Below, one piece after another: positions 37,313 to 46,209 of a stretch of DNA of 64,000 nucleotides (positions are counted from its first letter, which is position 1; every line of letters begins with the position of its first letter). Under the pieces are notes generated by a model that saw only the letters and a list, made by a program, of their open reading frames with translations, did not search any database and was not told where the DNA came from. Origin of the DNA: DATARH01 sp963746885 (GTDB lineage Bacteria > Pseudomonadota > Alphaproteobacteria > ATCC43930 > CGMCC-115725); the NCBI GenBank assembly GCA_963746885.1, contig CAVVDM010000004.1, forward strand, positions 620,001 through 684,000, given 5' to 3'. Made by a program: the position numbers and the translations under genes.

Positions 37313-38455
37313 TTAGCGCGCGTCAGTCAATCGTCCCCGCAACCCGCCAAACTGGCGCGGCCGCGAAGATGGGTCCGCCGTGCGGGCGTCCCGCTCATTG
37401 GACAGGGAGGCCAACTTTTCTTGGACCTTCCTGGCGAGGATTTCCGGATTGCCACCACCTTCGAGCAACGATCGCAGTTCCGGATCGTTGTCCACGGTCT
37501 CCGGCTTGTGCAACACCGTCGCTCGATATTGATCGACCGCCTGCACGTAGCGGCCGAGCAAGACATAGATATCGCCGATCCGTTTGTGTAGCCCCGCCGG
37601 GCTGCGACTGCGTCGCGCAGCTTGGTGAAGAACCCGCAACGCCTCCTCGGGCTGCCGCAGGGCCAAGTGCGAGTCGGCCATCCACAGCGCGATCGGGGCA
37701 AAATTTCGCTGTAATCTCTGGGCCGCGGCGAATGCGGCCAGCGCTTCGCGGTGCTCGCCGAGTGACGCAAGCGCGATGCCATAGCCGAATTGCGGCCCGA
37801 ACTTGTCCGGATCGAGGTCGAGTGCCCGCTCGAATTGTGCGCGGGCGGCCTCAAAATCTTTCTCTCGCAGAGATATTTGTGCCAGTTTGTTTAACCCGAC
37901 GGCATCGTCGGGGTTGTCCTCGACGATCCGCTCCAGTTCCGTCTTCGCGGCTGCGACATCGCCGCTCCGCTCAAGGAAGTCGGCCAGCAGCAGCCGCACC
38001 CGGACATGTTGCGGGCTGTGTTCCTGGATCTCGCGCAGACGGCGCGCGGCGACGCCATAATCGTCGCCCTTTGCCAACATCTGGCTGATGCGGGTCTGGG
38101 GAAACCCGAGAGCGGGATCGAGTTCGCTGGCGTGCTCGTATTCCGCCCGGGCCTGCCCCATATCGCCCAGCTTTTCGCGAGCTCGAGCACTCAAGGCAGT
38201 GGCTACCGCGGAATTCGGGTCCAGCTGCAGCGCCTCCTGAAAGAAGTCGAGTGCTGCTTTATACTGCTTTTCCTGGTAGGACACGCGACCTAGCCCGATC
38301 CGGACTGCTGCCAAATCGGGGGCTTCTTTCAGAAGATCTTCAAGGATGCGCCGCGCCGCAGGTAAATCACCGTCCTTCAGCTGGTTCATGCCGGCCTGAA
38401 TCTGGTTGACGATGCGCAGTTTGGACACAAACCGGTGGCTTCGCGTACGGTCCAA
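37313..38455 (-). CDS. TPR-repeat protein 1
   Basis: A 380-residue soluble protein of tandem tetratricopeptide repeats; clear units include YKAALDFFQEALQLDPNSA, AARAQFERALDLDPDKFG and LGEHREALAAFAAAQRL. A basic tail (SSRPRQFGGLRGRL) closes it. The start is a TTG at 38453-38455 preceded by GGAGAGGA; the next in-frame ATG is 22 codons later. It is first in the leftward run that includes both megasynthases. It resembles the TPR protein at 43501 in length and design. A partner-binding adaptor role is likely. Confidence 0.85.
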   Translation of the reverse strand: MDRTRSHRFVSKLRIVNQIQAGMNQLKDGDLPAARRILEDLLKEAPDLAAVRIGLGRVSYQEKQYKAALDFFQEALQLDPNSAVATALSARAREKLGDMGQARAEYEHASELDPALGFPQTRISQMLAKGDDYGVAARRLREIQEHSPQHVRVRLLLADFLERSGDVAAAKTELERIVEDNPDDAVGLNKLAQISLREKDFEAARAQFERALDLDPDKFGPQFGYGIALASLGEHREALAAFAAAQRLQRNFAPIALWMADSHLALRQPEEALRVLHQAARRSRSPAGLHKRIGDIYVLLGRYVQAVDQYRATVLHKPETVDNDPELRSLLEGGGNPEILARKVQEKLASLSNERDARTADPSSRPRQFGGLRGRLTDAR

Positions 38456-38995
38456 GAGTTCCTCTCCGCGCGACAGGGTTGCCCGATCGGGCTCTAAACG
38501 GCAAAGGTAGATTTATAAAGATGAATATATCACGAATGGTGCCGTCTGCCAGAGGAAGGAATTGCACATCATAACCCTTCGCCTCGGCAAATTTGCAGCG
38601 CGACGATCCGGCGGCGCCGAACCGGCCACCCTAGCCACACAAAGCGCTTGTGGCAGGCGGTCGGTGTCGCGATGTCAGCGCCGCGAGCCGGCGCGATGCC
38701 CGGCTACCCAGCACCCGACGAGCGGTGAGTTGCATGGCGGAAATCTAATCGAGATCGATTTTGTTAGAAACAACTCACTCGGCTGCCGTTCCTTTCCCTT
38801 AGCGTTAGCGACCCGTGACCAAAGTTTCCGCGATTTTCTTTGCCGAGCCTCCAACAGTGGCGACCCCGCCGGCGGCGCATCGCGATGCCGGTGCTTCAAA
38901 ACTCGCTTCAATGGCCATCGCCGCCCCGCCACCAAACACCCCTTCGGCGATATGTCGCTCGTTGCGTCGCGCGCCACGGCGGCCTAGCGTGGCGT
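38456..38995 (+). other. Divergent intergenic region with an AT-rich tract
   Basis: About 540 bp between the leftward TPR/megasynthase run and the rightward esterase. An AT-rich tract at about 38505-38550 contrasts with the GC-rich surroundings and is a likely promoter zone for the megasynthase transcript. An imperfect inverted repeat (AATCG/CGATT) lies at 38747-38760. Frames crossing the region have no family support. Confidence 0.45.
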
Positions 38996-40012
38996 ATGCT
39001 TGGATTTCATGGCATGGCGACGGCCTACTTCGCGCTTGGGTTGTCGGCATTCGCGGGCCTCGCGTATGCGATCGCCCGGGTAGCGGGCATCCTGTCGCCC
39101 CGGCGGGTCGTGCGCTATGTTCCGGTCGGTCTGATCAGCCGACGGTATGTCGTCTGGCGTCCGATCCCCCGTCGGCGCAAGGACCCGGTGCCCGTCGTCC
39201 TCGGTTTTCACGGCGGCGGCGGCACGCTCGAGCAATGGGAACAGCACCCTGCGCTTCACACCGCGCGCACTGCTGCAGACTTCGTGATTGTCTATCCCGA
39301 GGGCTACCACCGCACATGGAACGCCGGCCTCTGCTGTGGTGACGCGCTGCAAGCCAATATCGACGAGGTAAAATTTGTCCGCGCGCTCCTCAAAGATCTC
39401 GCGTCGATAATCAAAATCGATCGCAGACGGATCTATGCCACTGGCTTCTCCAATGGGGCAATGCTTTGCTATTACTTGGCCTGCGCCATGTCCGAGGAAA
39501 TCGCGGCGATCGCTCCGGTTGGCGGCGGCATGTCCGTAAGCGCCTGTACGCCGACGCGACCGGTCCCGATCTTTCACCTGCACGGGCTGGCGGACGAGTG
39601 GGCGCCTTATGATTCCGGCCAAAGCATCGCCTCCCCTCAGATGCCGCCGGTAGCGGACGGGATCGCGTTCTGGCGCGCGGTCAACGACGCCGGCGACGAA
39701 GCCCGCGAGCGCATGTTTGGCGGCCACGCCGAATGCACGACCTATTCCGGCGGCCCGAGTGATGCGCAGATCCGGGTTTGCCTGATCCCAGGTCTCGGCC
39801 ATCATTGGCCCGGCGGCGATCAAACGCCGCGAACCGGCGTCGATGCGCGGCGGTTCGGTCCGCGAGGCCCGGCCATCGACCGCAACACGGTGAACGACGC
39901 GATCTTGACCTTTCTCGCCGGATATTCGGTGCCGGAATCGCGGCTGCGCCGCGTCAGCATCGGCCCTGGCGCCGCTTCGCCGCCGCGCTCGGTTTCATTG
40001 ACCTCCAGGTGA
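38996..40012 (+). CDS. PHB depolymerase-family esterase, membrane anchored
   Basis: About 338 residues. An N-terminal membrane segment (ATAYFALGLSAFAGLAYAIA) precedes the hydrolase fold: VLGFHGGGGTLEQWE, the nucleophile in TGFSNGAMLCYY, the acid around LHGLADEWAPYDSG and the His in PGLGHHWPGGDQ. WNAGLCCG and the nearby Cys residues suggest an extracytoplasmic catalytic domain. The ATG at 38996 is chosen; 39014 is equally possible. It is the third related esterase of the region and lies 197 bp ahead of the PqqD/HlyD gene. Confidence 0.85.
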   Translation: MLGFHGMATAYFALGLSAFAGLAYAIARVAGILSPRRVVRYVPVGLISRRYVVWRPIPRRRKDPVPVVLGFHGGGGTLEQWEQHPALHTARTAADFVIVYPEGYHRTWNAGLCCGDALQANIDEVKFVRALLKDLASIIKIDRRRIYATGFSNGAMLCYYLACAMSEEIAAIAPVGGGMSVSACTPTRPVPIFHLHGLADEWAPYDSGQSIASPQMPPVADGIAFWRAVNDAGDEARERMFGGHAECTTYSGGPSDAQIRVCLIPGLGHHWPGGDQTPRTGVDARRFGPRGPAIDRNTVNDAILTFLAGYSVPESRLRRVSIGPGAASPPRSVSLTSR

Positions 40013-40209
40013 TGCCCGCGATGCAAGCGCCATCCGGCCGCCGCCGGCCGGCTGTCCACTTGTCCGGAATTTGCTGAATACTCACTTCACACTTGCATAG
40101 CGAGGTGCGACGGTGGACCCACGCCGCCGCCTCTTGCGACTCTCCCTGCATTCGCCTAGAAATATGGCAGTCATTATCTTGATAACGAAGTTGATTTTGG
40201 TGCCGGGCG

Positions 40210-42654
40210 ATGACGCTTGATGCGACCGGGCGCAGCGATCAGTCCGTCTCCACGCGCCGAGACGCGGTTCCGTTTCGCCGCATCGGAACGCTGAGTTCGA
40301 CAAAACGAGATCCGGCAACATCGGATACCGCCTATTTCATCAAGGCGTCCGGTACAGATGTGCTGCAGTTTGGCGAAAGGGAATATTTCCTTTGGCGCCT
40401 GCTCGACGGCACCAATTCTCTCGCCGACATTCAAGGAAAATTCCGCGAGCGCTTCGGCGCGACCCTGACCCCGCAGCAATTCGACAGTTTCGTCGACCAG
40501 CTTGTCGATTGCGGCGCCGTCGAGGCTCACCAGGCGGGCGAGACCGCGCTGTCGGAGCCCGAACCCGAACCCGTCATGCCGGCGCCGCTGGACCGTCTTG
40601 AAGCGGAATTGCCGCGCGACCAGGCGCGCGTGCGTCCCAGTCGCCGTTTGTGCGACCCGACCCGCGCGTTGCGGCTGCTCGAGTCGATCTGCGGCCCACT
40701 GCGCTTTTTCCGCTGGCTGCTGCTGCCCGCGCTGGTCGGCGTCGTCGTGGGTTGCGTGCTCGACGCATCGGCCATCGCGACCGACCTCGCCGCGCTGCGG
40801 CCGGGGCCGGCTCTCGGCTTTGTCGCGCTGGCGCTGCTTGTTACAGGAATTGTGCCGCCGCTGAGCCAGGCGGTAGCCGCGACCTTTCTGGGTTACGCGA
40901 CCCCAGGTTGCCGCATCGCGTTTCGCTGGCGGATCGTGCCGCGGCTCGTATTCGACGATGTTGCCTGGCGGGCGATCGCTTGGCGCCATGTTCTCGGGGT
41001 TGTCGCCGCCCCGTGCCTCGCCCGCCTCGTATTATTCGCTGCGGGGACCGGAATTTGGCTCGCCGCGCGCCCGTCGCGCGGGTGGCCGGCCGATTTGGCG
41101 CTGATCATCGGGCTGGTGGGCTTGGTGAGCTTTCTGATCAGCGCGGCGCCGTTCCTGCCCTCGCAGGGCCGCCGCTGGTTGGCAACAGTCTTTGGCGGCC
41201 GCGACCCCTGGACCGTGGGAGCGGGCTATCGGCTGCACGCCGTGGTCCTGTCGGGACTGTGGTTCGAAGCGGTGATCGGTACACTCCTCGTCGCAGCCTG
41301 CGCGGCGTTACCGTTGCTTGACCCGGGCTGGTACGACCCCTCGTTCGGCCGGTTTATCCAATCCGCCGTGTTGCCTCTGCTGGCGATGACGCCGGTTGCG
41401 ACGCGCCTGTGGATATCCGGCATGGTGAGCAGTCACGGCGCCCTGCAGCCCACTTATGACTATGGCGGCAGGTATGACGGCGACGGCCCACAGGCGTTGG
41501 ATCCCGCCGGCTACGTTCGGGAACCCGGGCCGCGCCAGTCGCGGATGCTGGTCGATGCGGCAGTCGCACCGCGGCGCCGGCAGGTTGCCGAGCGCTGGCC
41601 TTCGACCAAGTCGATCATCATTTGGGCGGTCATCCTGGGCGTCACCGAGGCGATCGCCTTCGTCAGCTATCCCTACGAAGCCGGCGGGTACTTCACGATC
41701 CTCCCGTACAATTCGAGCCAGCTCAATGCGCGCGTCGCGGGCGAGCTCACCGAGGTCCTCGTCAACGAGGGAGACGAGGTCAAGCCCGGCCAGATCGTCG
41801 GCATCCTTTCCGACTGGCAGGAGAAGTACAATCTCGCGGTCAGCAAGGCGCAGTTGCAGAACGCCGAGGCAAACCTTCAACACCTGTTGGAGACGCCGCT
41901 GCCCGACGACGTCGAACTCGCCCACAAGCAATACGACGCGGCAATGGCGCGGCTGCCTTACGACAGGGCGCAATTCGAACGCTATGCCGCGCTGGTGACT
42001 AACGACACGGTGTCGCGCGCGAATTACGATCAGGTCCTGTCGCAATACCAGCAGGATCAGGCCGCCGCGGATGTCGCGCGCGCCAATTACGACCAGGTTC
42101 GCTCCGGCCCGACGCCGGCGCAGATCGAGGCCGCGCGGGCGATGGTGAGGCAATATACCGCCACCGTTGCGTTCAACGAGGATGAGCTGCAGCGCACCCG
42201 GATCAGGGCCACGAGCGCCGGCGTCGTGGTCACGCCCAACCCGCTGCTGTTGCGCGGCAAGTGGTTCACCCAGGGCAGCCTCGTCTTCACGGTCGAAAAT
42301 CACAGGGAGGTTCAGGCCGACGTGCAGGTGCCGGAGACCGATATCGACAATGTCCGGCTCGGTGGGCCGGTCCGCTTGAGGCTGTGGGGCAGTCCCGAGG
42401 TGACGGTGATCGGCGAGTCGATCGCGATCGCGCCCGATGCCCAGACCCCGACATCGGCGAACCCGCAGACACCGCAATCGGGTACTTCGAACGTCGTTCG
42501 CGTGCGGGTCGATGTGCCGAACCCGGATGGGGTGCTCCACCCGAACACCGACGGCTACGCCAAGATGGCCGGCCTCCATATGCCGACTTGGCGCGCCTTC
42601 GGCCAGATGATGGAACGCTTCTTCCTGGTTGAGATCTGGTCGTGGGTCCCGTGA
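40210..42654 (+). CDS. PqqD-like / pseudo-M50 membrane / HlyD-type adaptor fusion
   Basis: An 814-residue protein. Residues about 40-110 form a PqqD-like domain (FGEREYFLWRLLDGTNSL and AVEAH at its end). Residues about 155-400 are hydrophobic with several membrane helices; the layout follows M50-type membrane proteins, but the HExxH site is absent (PLSQAVAATFLGYATPG in its place). After a helix near 480-500 comes an HlyD-like arm: NARVAGELTEVLVNEGDEV, a long coiled coil (QKY to QVRS), then TSAGVVVTPNPLL and VQVPETDIDNVRLGGPVRL. No ABC or RND partner gene is in the window. Probably an envelope-spanning export or modification factor. Confidence 0.8.
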   Translation: MTLDATGRSDQSVSTRRDAVPFRRIGTLSSTKRDPATSDTAYFIKASGTDVLQFGEREYFLWRLLDGTNSLADIQGKFRERFGATLTPQQFDSFVDQLVDCGAVEAHQAGETALSEPEPEPVMPAPLDRLEAELPRDQARVRPSRRLCDPTRALRLLESICGPLRFFRWLLLPALVGVVVGCVLDASAIATDLAALRPGPALGFVALALLVTGIVPPLSQAVAATFLGYATPGCRIAFRWRIVPRLVFDDVAWRAIAWRHVLGVVAAPCLARLVLFAAGTGIWLAARPSRGWPADLALIIGLVGLVSFLISAAPFLPSQGRRWLATVFGGRDPWTVGAGYRLHAVVLSGLWFEAVIGTLLVAACAALPLLDPGWYDPSFGRFIQSAVLPLLAMTPVATRLWISGMVSSHGALQPTYDYGGRYDGDGPQALDPAGYVREPGPRQSRMLVDAAVAPRRRQVAERWPSTKSIIIWAVILGVTEAIAFVSYPYEAGGYFTILPYNSSQLNARVAGELTEVLVNEGDEVKPGQIVGILSDWQEKYNLAVSKAQLQNAEANLQHLLETPLPDDVELAHKQYDAAMARLPYDRAQFERYAALVTNDTVSRANYDQVLSQYQQDQAAADVARANYDQVRSGPTPAQIEAARAMVRQYTATVAFNEDELQRTRIRATSAGVVVTPNPLLLRGKWFTQGSLVFTVENHREVQADVQVPETDIDNVRLGGPVRLRLWGSPEVTVIGESIAIAPDAQTPTSANPQTPQSGTSNVVRVRVDVPNPDGVLHPNTDGYAKMAGLHMPTWRAFGQMMERFFLVEIWSWVP

Positions 42655-42738
42655 GCCGCGGAGGGGCGGCGGGACCGGGCGCCGCCAGGGCCGTTGGGCT
42701 TCGCAGCGGCGGATTGGCGCGGCGGGCGGCTATCGCAC

Positions 42739-42766
42739 CGTTAGCAACAAATACCCGTTAGCAACA
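42739..42766 (+). repeat. Short direct repeat CGTTAGCAACA x2
   Basis: The 11-base unit CGTTAGCAACA occurs at 42739-42749 and 42756-42766, 17 bp apart, in the gap after the HlyD fusion gene. It could be a protein binding site or chance. Confidence 0.35.
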
Positions 42767-42854
42767 GCCGTCCGCTGGTTCCGGCGCGCCTGGAACACCG
42801 GCGACGCAATGCGGTGACCGGAAGCGACCATTGCCCGAGCCGGCGGCAGGACAC

Positions 42855-43145
42855 TCAAGACGACGGGCGCCTTGCTTCTCCGCGCAGAAAATCGGAAACC
42901 AGCAGAAGAATGTAGCTGATGACGAAGCCGACCACCGCCACCGGCACCGTGCCGATCAGTGCAAGTAGATCATTGACCCAGTGCCATCCCACGACGGGAA
43001 GACCACCAAACAATTTGCCAAACACATAGTACGACGGGACGGCAGGCCAGTAGCCGTAGAAATAATAGGTGAGGGCCTGATAGCCGAGGACGCCGCAGGC
43101 GCTCGCCATCGCGAAGATGCCGAGGGCGAAAATCTTCCTTGCCAT
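42855..43145 (-). CDS. Small hypothetical membrane protein
   Basis: A 96-residue protein with two or three hydrophobic segments: ARKIFALGIFAMASACGVLG at the start and LLALIGTVPVAVVGFVISYI near residues 60-82, plus YYFYGYWPAVPSYYVFG between them. It ends with RGEARRPSS. It has no family I recognise and lies opposite in direction to its neighbours, within the export-like part of the cluster. Confidence 0.65.
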   Translation of the reverse strand: MARKIFALGIFAMASACGVLGYQALTYYFYGYWPAVPSYYVFGKLFGGLPVVGWHWVNDLLALIGTVPVAVVGFVISYILLLVSDFLRGEARRPSS

Positions 43146-43500
43146 TGCGTTCGACCATCAATGTCTGCGTGTAAGCGCTCGATGCCTACCCAAGTGGCGG
43201 CGGATACCGACCTGACGATACCGGCGTAACGGTTGCCACCACACCGTCACGAGCCCTAGTAAACAGCCTGACGCTTCGAAATAGTGGCCCGGCCATTCAA
43301 TGCAAGTCAACGGTCGCGCCGCCCGCGACAGTATCCCGCCGGCGTACTCGCGACAATTCCGACCGCCGCGCCGGCAACCGGGCGATGCGCTGCCCTTGTA
43401 AGGCTGCGGCGAGGACGCATATGTATAGCGCCCGAAAATTCCTAGCGGATCAAACATCGTTCTGCTAGAGTTTTCCCGTTTTCCAATTCATGAGATCGCG
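43146..43500 (-). other. Divergent intergenic region, no gene seen
   Basis: About 355 bp between the small membrane protein and TPR protein 2. A minus-strand frame at 43158-43457 is Arg/Gly/Cys-rich without domain features and is treated as non-coding. Promoters for both flanking genes are expected here. The AT-richer stretch at 43435-43490 precedes the TPR gene. Confidence 0.4.
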
Positions 43501-44676
43501 ATGTCAATAGAACACGACTGGACACCGAGCGTGCGGCGAGTAAATAGCGACGCCCGCGAGCGTCTTCAGTATGTTGTATCGTTAATGCGCGAGGACCGGT
43601 TCGACGAGGCGCGTGACGAATTGCTCACGATGCTGCAGGAGGACGAGAAATCCACGCAAGCGCGGATGATGCTTGGCTCACTATATCTGCGCCAGGAAAT
43701 GCATTCCGACGCGTTGGATCAGTTCAAGCAGGTGATCGCGAACGATCCCCTGCAGGTCCAGGCGCATGTGTGGGCCGGCACGTGCTGTTTGCGGCTGAAC
43801 GACCTCGATCAGGCAAAAGCGCTGCTGCAGACCGCGTTGGATCTCGATTCAAAGCAGGCTCGCGCGCATGTCGGGCTGGCGCAGGTGCTGGCGCAAACCG
43901 GTCAGGCGGCGCAGGCGATGTCGCATGTCGAAGAGGCGTTGCGCCTCGATCCACAAATGGCGCCCGCACGCCTGCTGATGGCGCAGCTGCTCAGCGATGC
44001 CGGCAATGTCGATGCGGCGATCGACGAGTTGAACGGCTTTGTGGAAACCAACCCGGACCACATGGGCGCATCGGTTCGGCTGGCGATGATGGAGCGCAGC
44101 AAGGGCAACAACGCGCGGTCGGTCGAGTTGCTCGAGGCGGCGTTGCAGACCAATCCCCGGTCCGGCCGGATCTGGGACCTGCTCGGCCGCATGAAGATGG
44201 TCGTCAAGGACTACGAGGGTGCGGAACGGGCGTTTACCGAGGTGATCGAGCTCGACACCCAGGATCGCGCCGCGCCGTTCCGTCTGGTTGACGTACTGAT
44301 CAAGCAGGGCAAGCTCGACCAGGCGCGCGACATTCTGCAGACCCTGCCGCGGCGCGGGCGCATGACCAGCGTGGTGCACCGGTATTACGGCGACATCTAC
44401 GCGGCGCGGCAACATTATGACGAGGCCGTTCTGTCCTATCGCGCCTCGGTTCTCCATACCCCCGATGGCGAGCGGACCCTGGCCGAGATCGAGGCTGCGG
44501 CCGGACCCAATGCCGACAGCGAAGCCAAGGTTCCCCATTTCCGGGCGGCGTTCGACCGGTTGCGGGACAAGCGCCGCGAAGAGGGCCGCAAAGGCGAGCG
44601 CGGCGGGTTCGGCGCGGGACGCCGGGCAGAGGGTGGCGGCGCAGTCCGGTCAATGGCGAACTTCCGCCGCCGGTAG
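43501..44676 (+). CDS. TPR-repeat protein 2
   Basis: A 391-residue tandem TPR protein. Units include RFDEARDELLTMLQEDEKS, HSDALDQFKQVIANDPLQ, DLDQAKALLQTALDLDSK and NARSVELLEAALQTNPRS. The C-terminal 50 residues are basic and Gly-rich (RDKRREEGRKGERGG), like the tail of TPR protein 1. It is 30 bp upstream of the PqqD/M50-like membrane protein and likely co-transcribed with it. No signal peptide, so it acts in the cytoplasm. Confidence 0.88.
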   Translation: MSIEHDWTPSVRRVNSDARERLQYVVSLMREDRFDEARDELLTMLQEDEKSTQARMMLGSLYLRQEMHSDALDQFKQVIANDPLQVQAHVWAGTCCLRLNDLDQAKALLQTALDLDSKQARAHVGLAQVLAQTGQAAQAMSHVEEALRLDPQMAPARLLMAQLLSDAGNVDAAIDELNGFVETNPDHMGASVRLAMMERSKGNNARSVELLEAALQTNPRSGRIWDLLGRMKMVVKDYEGAERAFTEVIELDTQDRAAPFRLVDVLIKQGKLDQARDILQTLPRRGRMTSVVHRYYGDIYAARQHYDEAVLSYRASVLHTPDGERTLAEIEAAAGPNADSEAKVPHFRAAFDRLRDKRREEGRKGERGGFGAGRRAEGGGAVRSMANFRRR

Positions 44677-44706
44677 CCGCTGGGCGCCGGCGCTCTTGAC
44701 CACCCA

Positions 44707-46170
44707 ATGACGGACGCAAGTGCTGCCCCTGGGTTCGATCCAGACGGGTTCGATCCGAGCGATCGGCATCCGCTGCCCTACCGCCGGGTACCCGGGCTGC
44801 GCCTGTCGCAGGCCGCGAGCAGCGGAGAGGAGAGCGAGTACTTCCTGAAGGCGCCGACCGGGCAGCTGCTTGTGCTGCGGGTGCAGGAGCGGTTTCTTTG
44901 GGAATTGCTGGATGGGCGCAGCTCGTTCGCCGGGATCGAGTCACGATTTCGCGCGCGGTTCGGTGCCGGGCTCGCGCCAGCCCATTTTGCGAAATTTCTC
45001 GCCGAATTGATCGAGTTGAGGGCGGTCGAGCACATCCCGGGAAGCGAGCATCGGGCGCTGCTCGCGACGCGGAACGTGAAGAAGATCGAGTTGGTCGTCG
45101 ACGGCCCTGCCGAACCCGAACCTGGAAATTGGCGGACGGAGGCGGGGATCGGGGCGGCGGCGCCTCGCCGCGGCAACGCATCCGCCGGCCGCCGCCGCGG
45201 CGGCGCGATGGCAGGCATGGGCGGCGGAGCCGCCGGCGGATTGCGTGAGGGGATCAAGAGCCTGTGGTCCCGCAGGCTCGGCAACCCGGATCGCTTCCTG
45301 GCGGCGCTCGCCCGGGTTTTCTGGCCAATCCGTTATGTCGCCTGGCTGTTGATCCCATTCCTGGCGGTGGCGTTTCTGATCAGCATCAAGCACTCGGACC
45401 AGTACTTTGCCGATTGGACGGCACTGATCACCAGCATTCCCCAATGGCCGTGCCTTTGGCTCGCCGAGCATGTCACCACGTGGTCCGCGCGAATTGCCGA
45501 GGGCGTGGTCATTTACGGCTTCGGCGGACGCGTGCAGGAGGCGTCGGTCAAACTCTTCCTGGGCCTCTTTATCCGGATCCACCTCGACGAGTCGTCGGTG
45601 AAGACGATGCCTCGACGCCAAAAATTATGGATCGCGTCGAGCCCGCTGGTGTGGCGTCTGGCAATCTTCGCCGTTTCAATGCCGGTCTGGATCATGTACC
45701 GGACGAGTCACCCGATCGCCTCGCAAATTGCCTTGTTCATGGCATTCATGGGCCTCGTCACGTTTATCATGTGTTGTTGCCCGCTGATTCCTCTCTACGG
45801 GTACAAATTTCTGTCGACCCTGTTGGATCAGGAGAACCTATACGGCCGATCTTTTCGATTTCTGCTGCTCAAGATCAAGGGCCGCGCTGCTCCCGACCCC
45901 ATGACGCTGGCCGAGCGATGGGGTCTTGTGTTGATGGCAGTCGGCACCACGCTCTTCTCGAGCCTCTACCTGGGTCACATTTTTTACAGCGCCAGCGTAT
46001 GGACAGCGAACAATCTCAATGGCGTCGGGGGCTGGTTCATTGTTGCGTTATTGACGGCCTTCGTTGCCTATATCCTTTCATTATGGCGTTTCTCCCGGAA
46101 GCTGCGCGCCATGCACCGTGCTGCCCGGGTGCGTAACGGTCAATCCAACGCGCCTGCGGCGCAGTTGTAG
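44707..46170 (+). CDS. PqqD-like / pseudo-M50 membrane protein
   Basis: A 487-residue paralogue of the first part of the HlyD fusion at 40210. PqqD-like domain about residues 37-112 (VQERFLWELLDGRSSFAG, then LIELRAVEHIPG), a Gly/Arg linker, then about six membrane helices. The core EGVVIYGFGGRVQEASVKLF with the following PRRQKLWIASSPLVWRLAI matches the spacing of M50 site-2-protease-like proteins, but where HExxH is expected the sequence reads AEHVTTWSARIA. A second metal motif is not evident either. It follows TPR protein 2. A non-catalytic transporter-like or substrate-holding role is inferred. Confidence 0.8.
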   Translation: MTDASAAPGFDPDGFDPSDRHPLPYRRVPGLRLSQAASSGEESEYFLKAPTGQLLVLRVQERFLWELLDGRSSFAGIESRFRARFGAGLAPAHFAKFLAELIELRAVEHIPGSEHRALLATRNVKKIELVVDGPAEPEPGNWRTEAGIGAAAPRRGNASAGRRRGGAMAGMGGGAAGGLREGIKSLWSRRLGNPDRFLAALARVFWPIRYVAWLLIPFLAVAFLISIKHSDQYFADWTALITSIPQWPCLWLAEHVTTWSARIAEGVVIYGFGGRVQEASVKLFLGLFIRIHLDESSVKTMPRRQKLWIASSPLVWRLAIFAVSMPVWIMYRTSHPIASQIALFMAFMGLVTFIMCCCPLIPLYGYKFLSTLLDQENLYGRSFRFLLLKIKGRAAPDPMTLAERWGLVLMAVGTTLFSSLYLGHIFYSASVWTANNLNGVGGWFIVALLTAFVAYILSLWRFSRKLRAMHRAARVRNGQSNAPAAQL

Positions 46171-46209
46171 GCATTCGCCTCAAAGACCGCAAAAAGCATG
46201 ACGCGGCCG

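Noticed and set aside
43158..43457. Possible 99-codon gene upstream of TPR protein 2
   Set aside because: No domain, poor composition, and it would occupy the divergent promoter region.
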